The notes under the pieces are model-generated. The model ran no database searches and was not told the DNA's origin. It saw nothing but the letters and a program-made list of their open reading frames with translations. The translations under genes and the position numbers were made by a program. A DNA stretch of 64,000 bases, taken from assembly GCF_002803075.1 (NCBI RefSeq), contig NZ_NNBK01000002.1, forward strand, positions 248,001-312,000, given 5' to 3'. This DNA comes from Streptomyces sp. CB01373 (GTDB lineage Bacteria > Actinomycetota > Actinomycetes > Streptomycetales > Streptomycetaceae). Of the stretch, positions 16,984 through 25,634 are shown piece after piece (the stretch's first letter is position 1; each line of letters starts with the position of its first letter).

Positions 16984-17916
16984 ATGACCGCGACCGCGGA
17001 ACCCTTCGGCCACCCCGCCCTGTTCTACAGGGACGAGCGGGAGTACCTCAGGGGCACCGTGCCCTTCGTACGTGAGGGACTCGAGGCCGGTGAGCCGGTC
17101 GCGGTGGCCGTCCCCGGTGACAACCTCCGGCTGATCGAGGCCGGCCTCGGCGCCGACGCCGGGTCCGTACGGCTGCTCGACATGCGCGAGGTCGGGCGCA
17201 ACCCCGGCCGGATCATCCCGGCGGTGCTGCGTGCCTTCGCCGACGCCCAGCCGCCCGGGCGCCGGGTGCGGATCGTCGGCGAGCCGGTCTGGGCCGGCCG
17301 TACGCCCGTCGAGTACCCGGCCTGCGCCCAGCACGAGGCGCTGATCAACCCGGCCTTCGAGGGGCGGGAGGTCACCATCCTGTGCCCGTACGACGCCGCC
17401 CGGCTCGACGGGCGGGCCCTCGCCGACGCGTACGCCACCCACCCCGAAGTCATTCCCTCCGGTGCCGCCGCGCAGCGGGAGAGCGCCGCCTACGCCCCCG
17501 AGCAGATCGTCGCCCGGTACAACGAGCCCCTGCCGCCGGTGCCGGACGCGTTGTCGTTCTTCTTCACGGCGGGCACGCTGTCGCAGGTCCGGCACGTCGC
17601 CGTCGCCGAGGGCGCACGGCTGGGGCCCGCCGCCACCCGGCTCGAGGACCTGGCCCTGGCCGTGGCCGAGCTGACCACCAACAGCGTGGTGCACGCGGGC
17701 GGTTCGGGCGAGCTGCGGGTGTGGGCGCAGGACGGGTGCGTGCTGTGCGAGGTGCGGGACAAGGGCCGCCTCGACGATCCGCTGGCCGGCCGCCGCCCCG
17801 CCCCCCGCGAGCAGCGCGGCGGCCGCGGACTGCTGCTGGTCAACCTCGTCGCCGACCTGGTCCGTGTGCACACGGGCGAGGAGGGCACCACCGTCCGCTG
17901 CTGGTTCGCCAACTGA
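16984..17916 (+). CDS. MEDS sensor domain protein with HATPase (anti-sigma kinase-like)
   Basis: 310 residues from ATG 16984 with GGAGG about 13 bp upstream. Residues about 7-165 are the MEDS (DcmR sensory) domain: HPALFYRDEREYLRGTVPFVREGL, then VAVAVPGDNLRLIE and ILCPYDAA. Residues about 200-305 are a GHKL ATPase of the RsbW type, with the N box LALAVAELTTNSVVHAG, VRDKGRLDDP and the G2 segment GGRGLLLVNLVADLV. RsbW-type kinases phosphorylate STAS proteins and hold sigma factors. The divergent STAS-ANTAR gene is the obvious candidate partner. No sigma factor gene is adjacent. Confidence 0.85.
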   Translation: MTATAEPFGHPALFYRDEREYLRGTVPFVREGLEAGEPVAVAVPGDNLRLIEAGLGADAGSVRLLDMREVGRNPGRIIPAVLRAFADAQPPGRRVRIVGEPVWAGRTPVEYPACAQHEALINPAFEGREVTILCPYDAARLDGRALADAYATHPEVIPSGAAAQRESAAYAPEQIVARYNEPLPPVPDALSFFFTAGTLSQVRHVAVAEGARLGPAATRLEDLALAVAELTTNSVVHAGGSGELRVWAQDGCVLCEVRDKGRLDDPLAGRRPAPREQRGGRGLLLVNLVADLVRVHTGEEGTTVRCWFAN

Positions 17917-17968
17917 CCACGCGGTGTCTCAGCGCGCCCGCGAATGAGGCGGGTTGACGGCCGCGTGG
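17917..17968. terminator. Hairpin between convergent MEDS-HATPase and mbl genes
   Basis: CCACGCGG (17917-17924) pairs with CCGCGTGG (17961-17968), enclosing a smaller CCCGC/GCGGG stem. It begins right after the stop codon at 17916. Confidence 0.45.
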
Positions 17969-18011
17969 GCTGACGGCGTCCGGGTGCCGGCGCGTCGGGC
18001 GGACAACGCGG

Positions 18012-19052
18012 TTACGCGCCCAGTGGGTTGAGGACCATCGGCTCGATCTCGCCCTCCAGCATCGCGCCCAGGCCCTGGATCGCGCACATGTCGGGGCGTT
18101 CGGCGATGTGGACCGGCATGCCGGTCGCCTCGCGCAGCATCAGGTCCAGGCCCGGCAGCAGCGCGGAACCGCCGACCATCATGATCCCGCGGTCGGCGAG
18201 GTCGGCCACCAGATCCGGCGGGCACACGCGCAGCACCCTGTAGATGCCGTCGAGGACGGCGGTCAGCGGCGTCCGGATTGCCTCCCGTACGGCGGCGGTG
18301 TCGATCCGCACGGACCGGGCCAGCCCGGTGGCCACGTCCCGTCCGTGGATCTCGGTGGACGCCGGGCCCGACGGGGTGATCCCGTTGCCGGACAGGGCGA
18401 TCTGGAGCGGCCGCAGGGACTGGCTGGGCAGCGTCAACGCGTGAGTCAGGCGCAGGTGTTGCACGATCGCCTGGTCAACGGCCTCCCCGCCGACGGGAAT
18501 GCGCTCGGCGGTGACGATCGAGCCGAGCGAGAGGACGGCCACCTGGGTGGCCGCGGCCCCGCACACCATGATCATGGTGGCCTCGGCCCGCTCCACGGGC
18601 AGCCCGCAGCCGACGGCGGCGGCGATGAGCGTGTCGACGAGTTCCACCCGGCGCGCGCCGAGCCCGACGAGCGTCTCGATCGTGGCCCGCTGGGCGAGCG
18701 GATCGGCGTCGTGCGGGGTGCAGGCGGCGGCCCGCAGCCGGGCCGCCTTGCGGCGCAGGGTACGGCGCATCCCGTCGCCGAGCAGGTGCCGCAGCATGCG
18801 CTGCGCCATCTCGATGTCGACGACCGTACCGCCGGAGACCGGGCGGACGACCCTGATGTACGCGGGGGTGCGGCCCGTCATCCTCTCCGCGAACTCCCCG
18901 ACCGCGATCAGGGCCCCGTTACGGGTGTTCACGGCCGCGACGGAGGGCTGGTCGACGACGAGCCCCGGGCCCTTGACGTAGACACGGGTCCGGGCCGCTC
19001 CCAAATCGACGGCGAAGTGGCAGCGGCGCAACTGCTCCAGAGTGGCGGGCAT
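18012..19052 (-). CDS. mbl: MreB-like actin homologue Mbl
   Basis: 346 residues. ATG 19052 has a perfect AGGAGG upstream. The actin fold is clear: phosphate loop CHFAVDLGAARTRVYVKG, VRPVSGGTVVDIEMAQRML, phosphate-2 GAAATQVAVLSLG, and the adenosine loop IMMVGGSALLPGLDLML, ending with MCAIQGLGAMLEGE. In Streptomyces Mbl is a stand-alone MreB paralogue linked to spore wall synthesis, not part of the mreBCD cluster; its lone position here agrees. The phosphate-1 segment (DLGAARTRVYVKG) departs from the usual DLGTANTLVYVKG, as expected for the divergent paralogue. Confidence 0.85.
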   Translation of the reverse strand: MPATLEQLRRCHFAVDLGAARTRVYVKGPGLVVDQPSVAAVNTRNGALIAVGEFAERMTGRTPAYIRVVRPVSGGTVVDIEMAQRMLRHLLGDGMRRTLRRKAARLRAAACTPHDADPLAQRATIETLVGLGARRVELVDTLIAAAVGCGLPVERAEATMIMVCGAAATQVAVLSLGSIVTAERIPVGGEAVDQAIVQHLRLTHALTLPSQSLRPLQIALSGNGITPSGPASTEIHGRDVATGLARSVRIDTAAVREAIRTPLTAVLDGIYRVLRVCPPDLVADLADRGIMMVGGSALLPGLDLMLREATGMPVHIAERPDMCAIQGLGAMLEGEIEPMVLNPLGA

Positions 19053-19241
19053 GGCGGAGCCTCCTGAGAGCGCGGACCGTGGCGGCCACCGGAAGGAGGC
19101 CTCCCTGGCATCGTGCTCGGGCGGCACGGCGGGCGCCTGTTCAAGGGGGCCGGGCGGGTCGCCGCTGGACGGGTGCATTCCGGCGCGCCGCGCGTAAGGA
19201 GCGGCGCACCAGGACAGATGACCGGCCCCCGCCGCGGGTTG

Positions 19242-19282
19242 GGCCCGCGAGGGGTCGGCGGGGGACTGGGCCTTCGCGGGCC
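19242..19282 (-). terminator. Hairpin after matB
   Basis: GGCCCGCG (19242-19249) pairs with CGCGGGCC (19275-19282), ending six bases beyond the matB stop codon on the leftward strand. Confidence 0.45.
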
Positions 19283-19287
19283 GCCGT

Positions 19288-20766
19288 TCAGCCCCGGGGC
19301 AGCGCCCGCTTCATGATCTTCCCCATGTCGTTGCGGGGCAGGGCGTCGAGGAACCGGACGATGCGGGGCCGCTTGTGCGGGGCGAGGCGCCGGGCCACGT
19401 GATCGGCCAACTCCTCGGAACCCGGCGGGAGGTGCGGATCGGCCGGGACGATCCAGGCGACGATCCGCTCACCGAGATCGTCGTCGGGCTCCCCGGTGAC
19501 GGCGGCCTCGCGTACCTCCGGGTGCTCCAGGAGCGCGTTCTCGATCTCGCCCGCGCCGATCTTGTAACCGCCGCTCTTGATCAGGTCGGTGGCCTTGCGG
19601 CCGACGATGCGGACCTGCCCGTCGGGGTCGCGCACCGCCATGTCGCCGGTGCGGAAGAAGCCGTCGGCGGTGAACGCGGCGGCCGTCGCGTCGGGCCGGT
19701 TGAGGTACTCGGTGAACAGGTTCGGCCCGCGCACCTGGATCTCGCCGACCGTCTCCCCGTCGTACGCCGCGATCTCCGTACCGTCCTCCTCCACGAGCCG
19801 CAACTCGACGCCGGGCAGCGGCACCCCGACCGTCCCGGCGCGGGACTCGCCGTCGGCCCGCACGCTGGGCCGGGGGTCCGGGGGTGTCCACCGGGGCGAG
19901 CACAGCATCAGCGTCTCGGTCATCCCGTACCGCTCGATCACCCGCCGTCCGGTCGCGGCCGTGATCCGCTCGTGGTCGTGCACGGGCAGGGCGGCCGACC
20001 CGGAGACCAGCAGCCGGGCCCCGCCGAGGGCCTTCGCCAGCTCCGGGTCGCCGGGCAGCGCCTCGGCGATCCGGTGGTGCATCGTCGGCACGCCGAACAG
20101 CATGGTCGCCCCGCCGTTCAGCTCGCGTGCCACGCCGTCCGTCGTGAACCGCCCCAGGTGCCGTACCTCCCCGCCGCGCCGCAGCGGCCCGAGGACGCCC
20201 AGCACCAGTCCGTGCACATGGAACAGCGGCAGCCCGTGCACCAGCACGTCGTCACCCGTCCACTGCCACGCGTCGGCCAGCGCGTCCAGGGTGGCGGCGA
20301 GCGCCCGGCGGGGCAGGACGGCGCCCTTGGGCGGACCGGTCGTACCGGAGGTGTAGACGACGAGGGCCGGGTCGCCCTCGCCGGCCCCGTCCTCGGGAAC
20401 GCGCCCCACGTCCCGCACATCCACATCGAGCCGCTCCAACCCCGCGAGCGCGGCGGGCAGTTCGTCCCCCGGCGCGGCGATCACCACGGGCGGCGCGCTG
20501 TCGGTGAGGATGTGCCCGAGCTCCTTCTCGCCCGACCTCGGGTTGAGCGGTACGGCGGCGACCCCGGCCAGCAGCGTGCCCACGACCCCGACGGCCGTCT
20601 CCAGCCCCGGAGTCGCCCACACCGCGACCCGCGACCTGCCACGCACCCGGGCGGCCACGGCCCCGGCCGCCGCCGCGAGTTCCGCGTACGTCAGCGACCG
20701 GTCACCGAACCGCAGCGCGGGCCGCTCACCGGGATCCTTCGTCAGGGCGGGGAAGAGGGAGGACAC
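19288..20766 (-). CDS. matB: Malonyl-CoA synthetase (MatB-type acyl-CoA ligase)
   Basis: 492 residues from GTG 20766, with AAGGAG 10 bp upstream; starts VSSLFPALTKDPGERPALRFGDRSL split across the N-domain. Makes malonyl- or methylmalonyl-CoA from the diacid, CoA and ATP, feeding fatty acid and polyketide synthesis. ANL-family motifs: A3 YTSGTTGPPKGAVL, A5 ERYGMTETLM, A7 DGFFRTGDMAV, A10 NDMGKIMKRAL. From memory it is close to S. coelicolor SCO2444, whose structure is known. Odd point: residues 288-300 after YGMTETLM are an extra proline-rich stretch (LCSPRWTPPDPRP) where that protein has about two residues. The insertion sits beside the adenylate-binding A5 motif, so activity may be affected. 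Confidence 0.88.
   Translation of the reverse strand: MSSLFPALTKDPGERPALRFGDRSLTYAELAAAAGAVAARVRGRSRVAVWATPGLETAVGVVGTLLAGVAAVPLNPRSGEKELGHILTDSAPPVVIAAPGDELPAALAGLERLDVDVRDVGRVPEDGAGEGDPALVVYTSGTTGPPKGAVLPRRALAATLDALADAWQWTGDDVLVHGLPLFHVHGLVLGVLGPLRRGGEVRHLGRFTTDGVARELNGGATMLFGVPTMHHRIAEALPGDPELAKALGGARLLVSGSAALPVHDHERITAATGRRVIERYGMTETLMLCSPRWTPPDPRPSVRADGESRAGTVGVPLPGVELRLVEEDGTEIAAYDGETVGEIQVRGPNLFTEYLNRPDATAAAFTADGFFRTGDMAVRDPDGQVRIVGRKATDLIKSGGYKIGAGEIENALLEHPEVREAAVTGEPDDDLGERIVAWIVPADPHLPPGSEELADHVARRLAPHKRPRIVRFLDALPRNDMGKIMKRALPRG
19867..19905. repeat. Hairpin-repeat-like insertion within matB
   Basis: On the coding strand this stretch contains GGTGGACACCCCCGGACC followed by CCCGGC. 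It matches about 22 of 24 bases of the leader repeat at 4221-4244. It keeps the frame and encodes 13 residues, against about two in the S. coelicolor homologue (from memory). Confidence 0.5.
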
Positions 20767-20937
20767 GTGGGGGACTCCTTGCGACTCTCGTACGGGCCGG
20801 CCGGGGGCCGGCGACTGAGGTTCCTGCACCAGGGGCGACCGTACGCGCCGGCGCGGGCGGTTGTTAGCCTGCGTGGCCCGTCACTGTTCGCAGCCCTGTA
20901 CGGGGATCCACGAGGATCCACCAGGATGGAGGCAGCC

Positions 20938-21810
20938 GTGCCCCGCATCGCGCTCGTCACCTGCCGGCCCGCGCCCGGTATCAGCGCCGACCGGGACCTT
21001 CCGGTGCTGGTGGAGGCGCTGGAGCAGGCCGGGGCCGAGGCCCGGGCCGTGGCGTGGGACGACCCGGGGGCCGACTGGGGCGGGTTCGATCTCGCCGTGA
21101 TCCGGTCGACCTGGGACTACAGCTGGCGGGTGGCGGAGTTCACGGAATGGGCCGAGCGGTGCGCGAAGGCCACACGGCTGGCCAATCCCGTCGAGGTCGT
21201 GCGGTGGAACGTCGACAAGCGGTACCTCGGGCAGCTCGGGGCGGCCGGGGTGCCCGTCGTGCCGACCCGGTACGTGGCTCCCGGAGACCCGGTCGACCTG
21301 CCCGTCGACCACGAATTCGTGATCAAGCCGGCGTCCGGGGCCGGCGCGCGGTTCGCCGCCCGGTACACGCCCGACGAGCGTGACACCGCCGTACGGCAGC
21401 TCGCGCGGATGCACGCCGAGGGGCTCACGGCCATGGTGCAGCCGTACATGCGGCGCATCGACGCGGGCGGGGAGCGTGCGCTCCAGTTCCTCGGCGGACG
21501 CCTGCTGCACGCGGGCCGCAAGGGTGCCGTCCTCGCCCCCGGCATCGCCTACGACGAGCGCAAGGTGGCCCACCCGGGCATCGCGCCCTGGATCCCGACC
21601 CCTGCCGAACTCGCCGTCGCCGAAAGCGCGTTGGCAGCCGTGCCCGGCGCTCCCGAGCTTCTCTTCGCCCGGGTCGACCTGGTGGACGGGGAGGACGGCG
21701 AACCCCGGCTCATGGAGCTGGAGCTGGTAGAGCCGAACCTGTTCCTCCGGCTGCACCCAAAGTCGGTGGCGGCGGTGACGGAGGCGATCCTGGCCGCCGC
21801 GGCGGGCTGA
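20938..21810 (+). CDS. ATP-grasp domain protein (RimK/glutathione synthetase-like)
   Basis: 290 residues from GTG 20938, which has GGAGG at 20928-20932; an ATG at 20926 in the same frame is a weaker alternative. The N-domain begins VPRIALVTCRPAPGISADRD. The ATP-grasp core includes WNVDKRYLGQLGAAGVPVVPT, HEFVIKPASGAGARFAARY (ATP-binding lysine) and a C-terminal metal site MELELVEPNLFLRL. Such enzymes ligate a carboxylate to an amine or thiol through an acyl-phosphate. The substrates are unknown. Divergent from matB; its stop is only four bases from that of the convergent next gene. Confidence 0.8.
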   Translation: MPRIALVTCRPAPGISADRDLPVLVEALEQAGAEARAVAWDDPGADWGGFDLAVIRSTWDYSWRVAEFTEWAERCAKATRLANPVEVVRWNVDKRYLGQLGAAGVPVVPTRYVAPGDPVDLPVDHEFVIKPASGAGARFAARYTPDERDTAVRQLARMHAEGLTAMVQPYMRRIDAGGERALQFLGGRLLHAGRKGAVLAPGIAYDERKVAHPGIAPWIPTPAELAVAESALAAVPGAPELLFARVDLVDGEDGEPRLMELELVEPNLFLRLHPKSVAAVTEAILAAAAG

Positions 21811-21814
21811 GCCG

Positions 21815-22405
21815 CTATTCGCTCACGCGCGTGCGCTGCAGCAGGCCCCAGGTGAACTCGGCCTCGACCTCCCGGGGGACGCCCTCCCCGTCCGGGGCCC
21901 GGAACGCCAGGCCCCAGCGGGTCGGGGCGGTGCCCTCCAGGGGCCGGGCCGGGGCGAAGGCGCGGGCGGCCTCGTCGACCGTGCAGGACCAGGGGGTCAG
22001 ATCGGCCACGGTCCGCAGGCCGGGCCCCTCGGCGCCCGGGGCGCGCACCAGCCACTCGTTCCAGACCCGGCCGTCCGGGGCGACCAGTACCTCCAGGCGC
22101 AGGTCGGGCCAGAGCGGGACGGGCCACGTACGCGCCTCGCAGTCCAGATCGCCGATGCGGCGGGCGGTCGTCGACTCGGGCTCGCCGAGGACCGAGCGGT
22201 AGCGGGACGCGGCCGAGCGGGCCCGTGGCGAGCGGGCCATCGCCTGCCAGTGCTTGTTGGCCTCGCGCATCTGTTCGCGGGAGACGCCCAGCGTACGGCG
22301 GGCGTCCTCCACCAGCTCCGGGTTGTGGTCGGCCATGCGGCGCAGCAGCACGAGCTGGAAGTCCAGCGGGGTGAAGGCGGGGCGCTGTCCGGAGGGCGTG
22401 GTCAT
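21815..22405 (-). CDS. Conserved hypothetical protein, function unknown
   Basis: About 196 residues from ATG 22405; an ATG at 22414 in frame is equally possible. No membrane segment or signal. The N-terminal half is helical (FTPLDFQLVLLRRMADHNPELVEDARRTLGVSREQMREANK split by a helix break) and the C-terminal half is strand-rich with several Trp residues (WPVPLWPDL, WNEWLVRAP). I do not recognise the family. Convergent with the ATP-grasp gene with a four-base gap, and divergent from the IclR regulator. Confidence 0.7.
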   Translation of the reverse strand: MTTPSGQRPAFTPLDFQLVLLRRMADHNPELVEDARRTLGVSREQMREANKHWQAMARSPRARSAASRYRSVLGEPESTTARRIGDLDCEARTWPVPLWPDLRLEVLVAPDGRVWNEWLVRAPGAEGPGLRTVADLTPWSCTVDEAARAFAPARPLEGTAPTRWGLAFRAPDGEGVPREVEAEFTWGLLQRTRVSE

Positions 22406-22450
22406 GCGGTCCATCGTCGCCCACCCGGCCTCGCCCGGCCCTTCCGCCCA

Positions 22451-22479
22451 TTGCCTGCGCATTCCGCTCTGACTAGCCT
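22451..22479 (+). promoter_or_regulatory. Sigma-70-type promoter of the IclR-lactonase operon
   Basis: -35 TTGCCT (22451-22456), 17-bp spacer, -10 TAGCCT (22474-22479). Transcription would start near 22486, about 85 bp before the IclR start codon and 12 bp before the palindrome at 22498. Confidence 0.55.
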
Positions 22480-22497
22480 GTGTTCGTCATGCCGACC

Positions 22498-22520
22498 GCC
22501 TGTTGAAATTTCGAACAGGC
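22498..22520. promoter_or_regulatory. 23-bp operator candidate before the IclR gene
   Basis: Perfect 7-bp arms GCCTGTT and AACAGGC flank a GAAATTTCG centre. It lies about +12 to +34 of the predicted transcript, a position that fits autorepression. The 9-mer ATTTCGAAC within it (22508-22516) recurs in the operator of the sugar-acid operon. Confidence 0.55.
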
Positions 22521-22570
22521 ATGGATCGCACAGGCGCATATCAGGCGCATATCAAGGGAGGGGGCCGGTC

Positions 22571-23344
22571 GTGGGACGCCTCGTACCTGCCGTGACCCGG
22601 GCTCTGGACATACTCGAGCTCTTCCTCGACGGGGACGGGACGCTCTCCGCCCCCGACATCGTGCGCGGGCTGGGACTGCCACGCACCACGGTGCACGAGC
22701 TGGTCACCACGCTCGCAGCCCGCCAGTACATCGTCCCCGTGACCGGGCAGCCCGGACGCTACCGGCTGGGCGTACGCCCGTATCAGCTCGGCAGCCGCTA
22801 CGCGGAGCAGCTGGATCTCGCCGCCGAGGGCCAGTCGGTCGCCCGCTCGGTCGCGGAGACCTGCGACGAGACCGTGCACGTGGCGATCCTGGAGGACACC
22901 GACGTCATCTACATCGCCAAGGTGGACTCCACGCACGCGGTGCGCATGGTCTCCGCGGCCGGCCGCCGCCTCCCGGCGCACTGCACCTCGGTCGGCAAGA
23001 TGCTGCTCGCCTCCCTGCCCGAGGCGGAGCTCGGCGCGCGCATCCCGGACGACGCCGAACTGGTCGCGATGACGCCGCACAGCATCACCGACCCGGCCAC
23101 GCTGCGCGAGACCCTGGGCGAGGTCCGGCGGCGGGGCGTGGCGGTGGAGAGCCGCGAGTCCAACCCGGACGTCAGTTGTGTGGCCGCGCCGGTGCGCGAC
23201 CGTACCGGGCAGGTGGTCGCGGCCCTGTCCATCTCGGTGCCCATGATCCGCTGGAGCGAGGAGCGGCGGGCGGAGCTGGAGCGGCTCGTCGCGCAGGGCG
23301 CTGCCGGGCTGTCCGAGCGGCTCGGCCACCGGGGCGCGGCATGA
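22571..23344 (+). CDS. IclR-family transcriptional regulator
   Basis: 257 residues from GTG 22571 with GGGAGGGG upstream. Residues 3-65 form the winged helix (AVTRALDILELFL, then GLPRTTVHELVTTLAARQYI). The rest is the IclR effector domain with RYRLGVRPYQLG, LPAHCTSVGKMLLASL and the closing VSCVAAPVRDRTGQVVAALSIS. The stop overlaps the lactonase start as ATGA. IclR proteins in such pairs usually respond to a sugar acid or keto-acid. A palindrome in its own leader and a related site before the dehydratase operon make it the likely regulator of both. Confidence 0.9.
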   Translation: MGRLVPAVTRALDILELFLDGDGTLSAPDIVRGLGLPRTTVHELVTTLAARQYIVPVTGQPGRYRLGVRPYQLGSRYAEQLDLAAEGQSVARSVAETCDETVHVAILEDTDVIYIAKVDSTHAVRMVSAAGRRLPAHCTSVGKMLLASLPEAELGARIPDDAELVAMTPHSITDPATLRETLGEVRRRGVAVESRESNPDVSCVAAPVRDRTGQVVAALSISVPMIRWSEERRAELERLVAQGAAGLSERLGHRGAA

Positions 23345-24186
23345 CGGGGTACGAGGTCGCCGTCCACGCGCGGGCGGAGCTGGGCGAGGGCCCGACCTGG
23401 GACCCGGCGGCCGGGCGGCTGCTCTGGGTCGACATCCTCTCCTCCCGTGTGCACGCCTACGACCCCTCCTCGGGCCGGTGCACGGTCCGTACGACCGAGC
23501 AGCACGTGGGCGCGGCGAAACCCCGCGCGGGCGGCGGGCTCGTGCTCAACCTCCGGGACGGTGTGGGTCTGCTGGACCCCGACGACGCCTTCCGCTGGCT
23601 GCACCACGACCCGGCTCCCGGCCGGCGCGCCAACGACGCCGCCGTGGCACCCGACGGCTCCCTGTGGGCCGGCACCATGCGCTACGACGAGGCGCCGGGA
23701 GGCGGCACCCTGTCCCGCCTCACCGGCGACGGCACGGCCGAGGTGGTGCTGCCCGCCGTGGCGGTGAGCAACGGCACCGCCTGGAGCCCCGACGGCCGCC
23801 TGATGTACTACGTCGACTCGCCGACCCGCCGTGTCGACGTCTTCGACTTCGACGGCCGACGGATCACGGGCAGGCGGCCGTTGGCCCAGGTGGAGCAGGG
23901 CGCCGGCTTCCCGGACGGCCTCGCGGTCGACGCCGACGGCTGTGTCTGGGTGGCCCTGTGGGACGGCGGCGCGATCCGCCGCTACACCCCCGACGGCACT
24001 CTGGACCGCGTGCTCGCCCTCCCCATCTCCCGCCCCACCGCCTGCGCCTTCGCCGGCCCCGGCCTGACCGACCTCTACGTCACCACGGCCCGTACGGGCC
24101 TGGCCGCCCCCCACCCCCTGGCGGGCTCACTCCTCGTCGTCCCCGACGCGGGGCGGGGCCTGCCCCAGCCCGCCTTCGCGGGCTGA
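23341..24186 (+). CDS. SMP-30/gluconolactonase-type sugar lactonase
   Basis: 281 residues; ATG 23341 overlaps the IclR stop (ATGA). Six-bladed propeller enzyme that hydrolyses aldonolactones to aldonic acids using a divalent metal. Metal ligands are apparent: Glu in ELGEGPTWDP near residue 15, Asn in RRANDAAVAPDGSLW, Asn in VSNGTAWSPDG and Asp in GFPDGLAVDADGCVW. In oxidative sugar pathways this step precedes a sugar-acid dehydratase, and such a dehydratase lies at 40994-42157 with a related operator. Confidence 0.88.
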   Translation: MTGYEVAVHARAELGEGPTWDPAAGRLLWVDILSSRVHAYDPSSGRCTVRTTEQHVGAAKPRAGGGLVLNLRDGVGLLDPDDAFRWLHHDPAPGRRANDAAVAPDGSLWAGTMRYDEAPGGGTLSRLTGDGTAEVVLPAVAVSNGTAWSPDGRLMYYVDSPTRRVDVFDFDGRRITGRRPLAQVEQGAGFPDGLAVDADGCVWVALWDGGAIRRYTPDGTLDRVLALPISRPTACAFAGPGLTDLYVTTARTGLAAPHPLAGSLLVVPDAGRGLPQPAFAG

Positions 24187-24210
24187 CTCCTGCGTGCCCC
24201 GGGGGCCGGG

Positions 24211-25608
24211 TCAGGCGTTCGTCCGGTCCAGCTCCTGAAGGATCTTGCGTTCGGCCGGGGTCAGCGGCGGGCCCGACAACGGCGGGAGCAGAGGGCCGTT
24301 CAGGACGTCGAGGAGGGTGTCGGGGCGGAGGAGGCGCTCCGGGCCGCTGCGGAGGCTGGTGACCTCCCAGAGGGCGGCCGCCGCGCGGTAGGAGCCGGTG
24401 GCCGCCCGCGTCAGACGGCGGCTGTAGGCGGTGACCAGGCGGTCGGCGGCTTTGGGCCGGGCGCCGCGGCTGTCCGGGTACCAGACGTCCTGGCCGACCG
24501 CGGCCGCCCAGGCCGCGTCGACCGGCCGGGCGGCGCCGCGCTGCACCCGGCGCGCGAGACCGGGCGCGTCCGGGCCGGAGCGGCGCAGTTCGTCGCGCAG
24601 CAACCGGGCGCCGAGCGCGGCCACCGACATGCCCTGCCCGTAGGCCGGGTTGTAGGTGGCCACCGCGTCGCCCAGCGCCACGAAGCCCTCCGGCCACCGC
24701 GGCAGCTTCTCCAGGTAGCGGCGCGCGTTGCTGGTGCTGCGGCTGATGTACACGTCGGTGAGGGGCTCGGCGCCGGAGACGAGCCGGCCGACGACGGGGG
24801 ACGGCAGATCGAGGGCGTAGCGCAGGAACCCGTCGGGGTCCGCCGGCGGTTCGCCGCCCCGCGAGCCGGCGAGGCTGACCATCCAGCGGTCGCCCTCGAT
24901 CGGCAGGACCATGCCGCTGCGGCCGGGGCGGCCCGCGTACGGGTCGGCCTGCACCATCGTCAGCGGGAACTGCTCGGCCCCGGCGGGCGTGCGGTACACG
25001 CGGGTGGCGTTGACCAGCCCGGCGTCCACGCCGCGTTCGCGCACCCCGGAGATCCCGAGCTCCCCGAGCCAGGTCACCACCCGGGTCCCGCGCCCGCTCG
25101 CGTCGACCACGAAGTCCGCGGGCAGCACCTCCTCCGCCGCGGGGGTGGCGACGCGCACACCGCGTACGCGCCGCGCGTCGCCCACCAGGCCGACCGCCTG
25201 CGCCTTGCGGATCACCGTCCCGGTGTGGGCGAGGACGGTGGAGCGGACCGTGAAGTCCAGCAGGGCGCGGGTGCAGCTCAGCATTCGCGGGCCGTCGTGC
25301 CGCCAGCGCCGCAGCCAGCCCTCGGGGGTCAGGGCCACCATGCCGTGGCCCAGCGGTATCTCCCGGGCGCCCGCGGCCAGCAGACGCCGCCGGATGCTCC
25401 CGCCCGGCATCAGCTCCTCCATGGCGGCCAGGCCGCCGGCCATGAGCAGATGGGCGTGGCGCCCCTGCGGCAGGCCTCTGCGGTGCTCCGGGCCCTCGGG
25501 CAGGTCGTCGCGGTCCACCACGACCACGTCGTCCACGATGTCGGACAGCACCGCCGCGGCCAGCATGCCGGCCAGTCCGGCACCGATGACGACAGCTCTA
25601 CGGGGCAT
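24211..25608 (-). CDS. FAD-dependent monooxygenase/oxidoreductase (halogenase-like fold)
   Basis: 465 residues from ATG 25608 with GAGGAG upstream. N-terminal FAD loop RAVVIGAGLAGMLAAAVLSD; second FAD motif FVALGDAVATYNPAYGQGMSVAALGA; a DG-type segment DFVVDASGRGTRVVTWLGEL. The scaffold is that of PHBH/halogenase-type flavoproteins; the tryptophan-halogenase WxWxIP motif is not seen. It is the last gene of a leftward operon, 26 bp after a MAB_1171c-type membrane protein. Substrate is unknown. Close linkage with the membrane proteins suggests a joint function rather than chance. Confidence 0.82.
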   Translation of the reverse strand: MPRRAVVIGAGLAGMLAAAVLSDIVDDVVVVDRDDLPEGPEHRRGLPQGRHAHLLMAGGLAAMEELMPGGSIRRRLLAAGAREIPLGHGMVALTPEGWLRRWRHDGPRMLSCTRALLDFTVRSTVLAHTGTVIRKAQAVGLVGDARRVRGVRVATPAAEEVLPADFVVDASGRGTRVVTWLGELGISGVRERGVDAGLVNATRVYRTPAGAEQFPLTMVQADPYAGRPGRSGMVLPIEGDRWMVSLAGSRGGEPPADPDGFLRYALDLPSPVVGRLVSGAEPLTDVYISRSTSNARRYLEKLPRWPEGFVALGDAVATYNPAYGQGMSVAALGARLLRDELRRSGPDAPGLARRVQRGAARPVDAAWAAAVGQDVWYPDSRGARPKAADRLVTAYSRRLTRAATGSYRAAAALWEVTSLRSGPERLLRPDTLLDVLNGPLLPPLSGPPLTPAERKILQELDRTNA

Positions 25609-25634
25609 GGGGCTCCTCGGAGTCGGCCATGGCC

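Noticed and set aside
19288..25608. Secondary-metabolite gene cluster (MatB, ATP-grasp, flavoprotein)
   Set aside because: The genes face different directions, lack core synthases or peptide precursors, and matB is a conserved housekeeping gene in Streptomyces.
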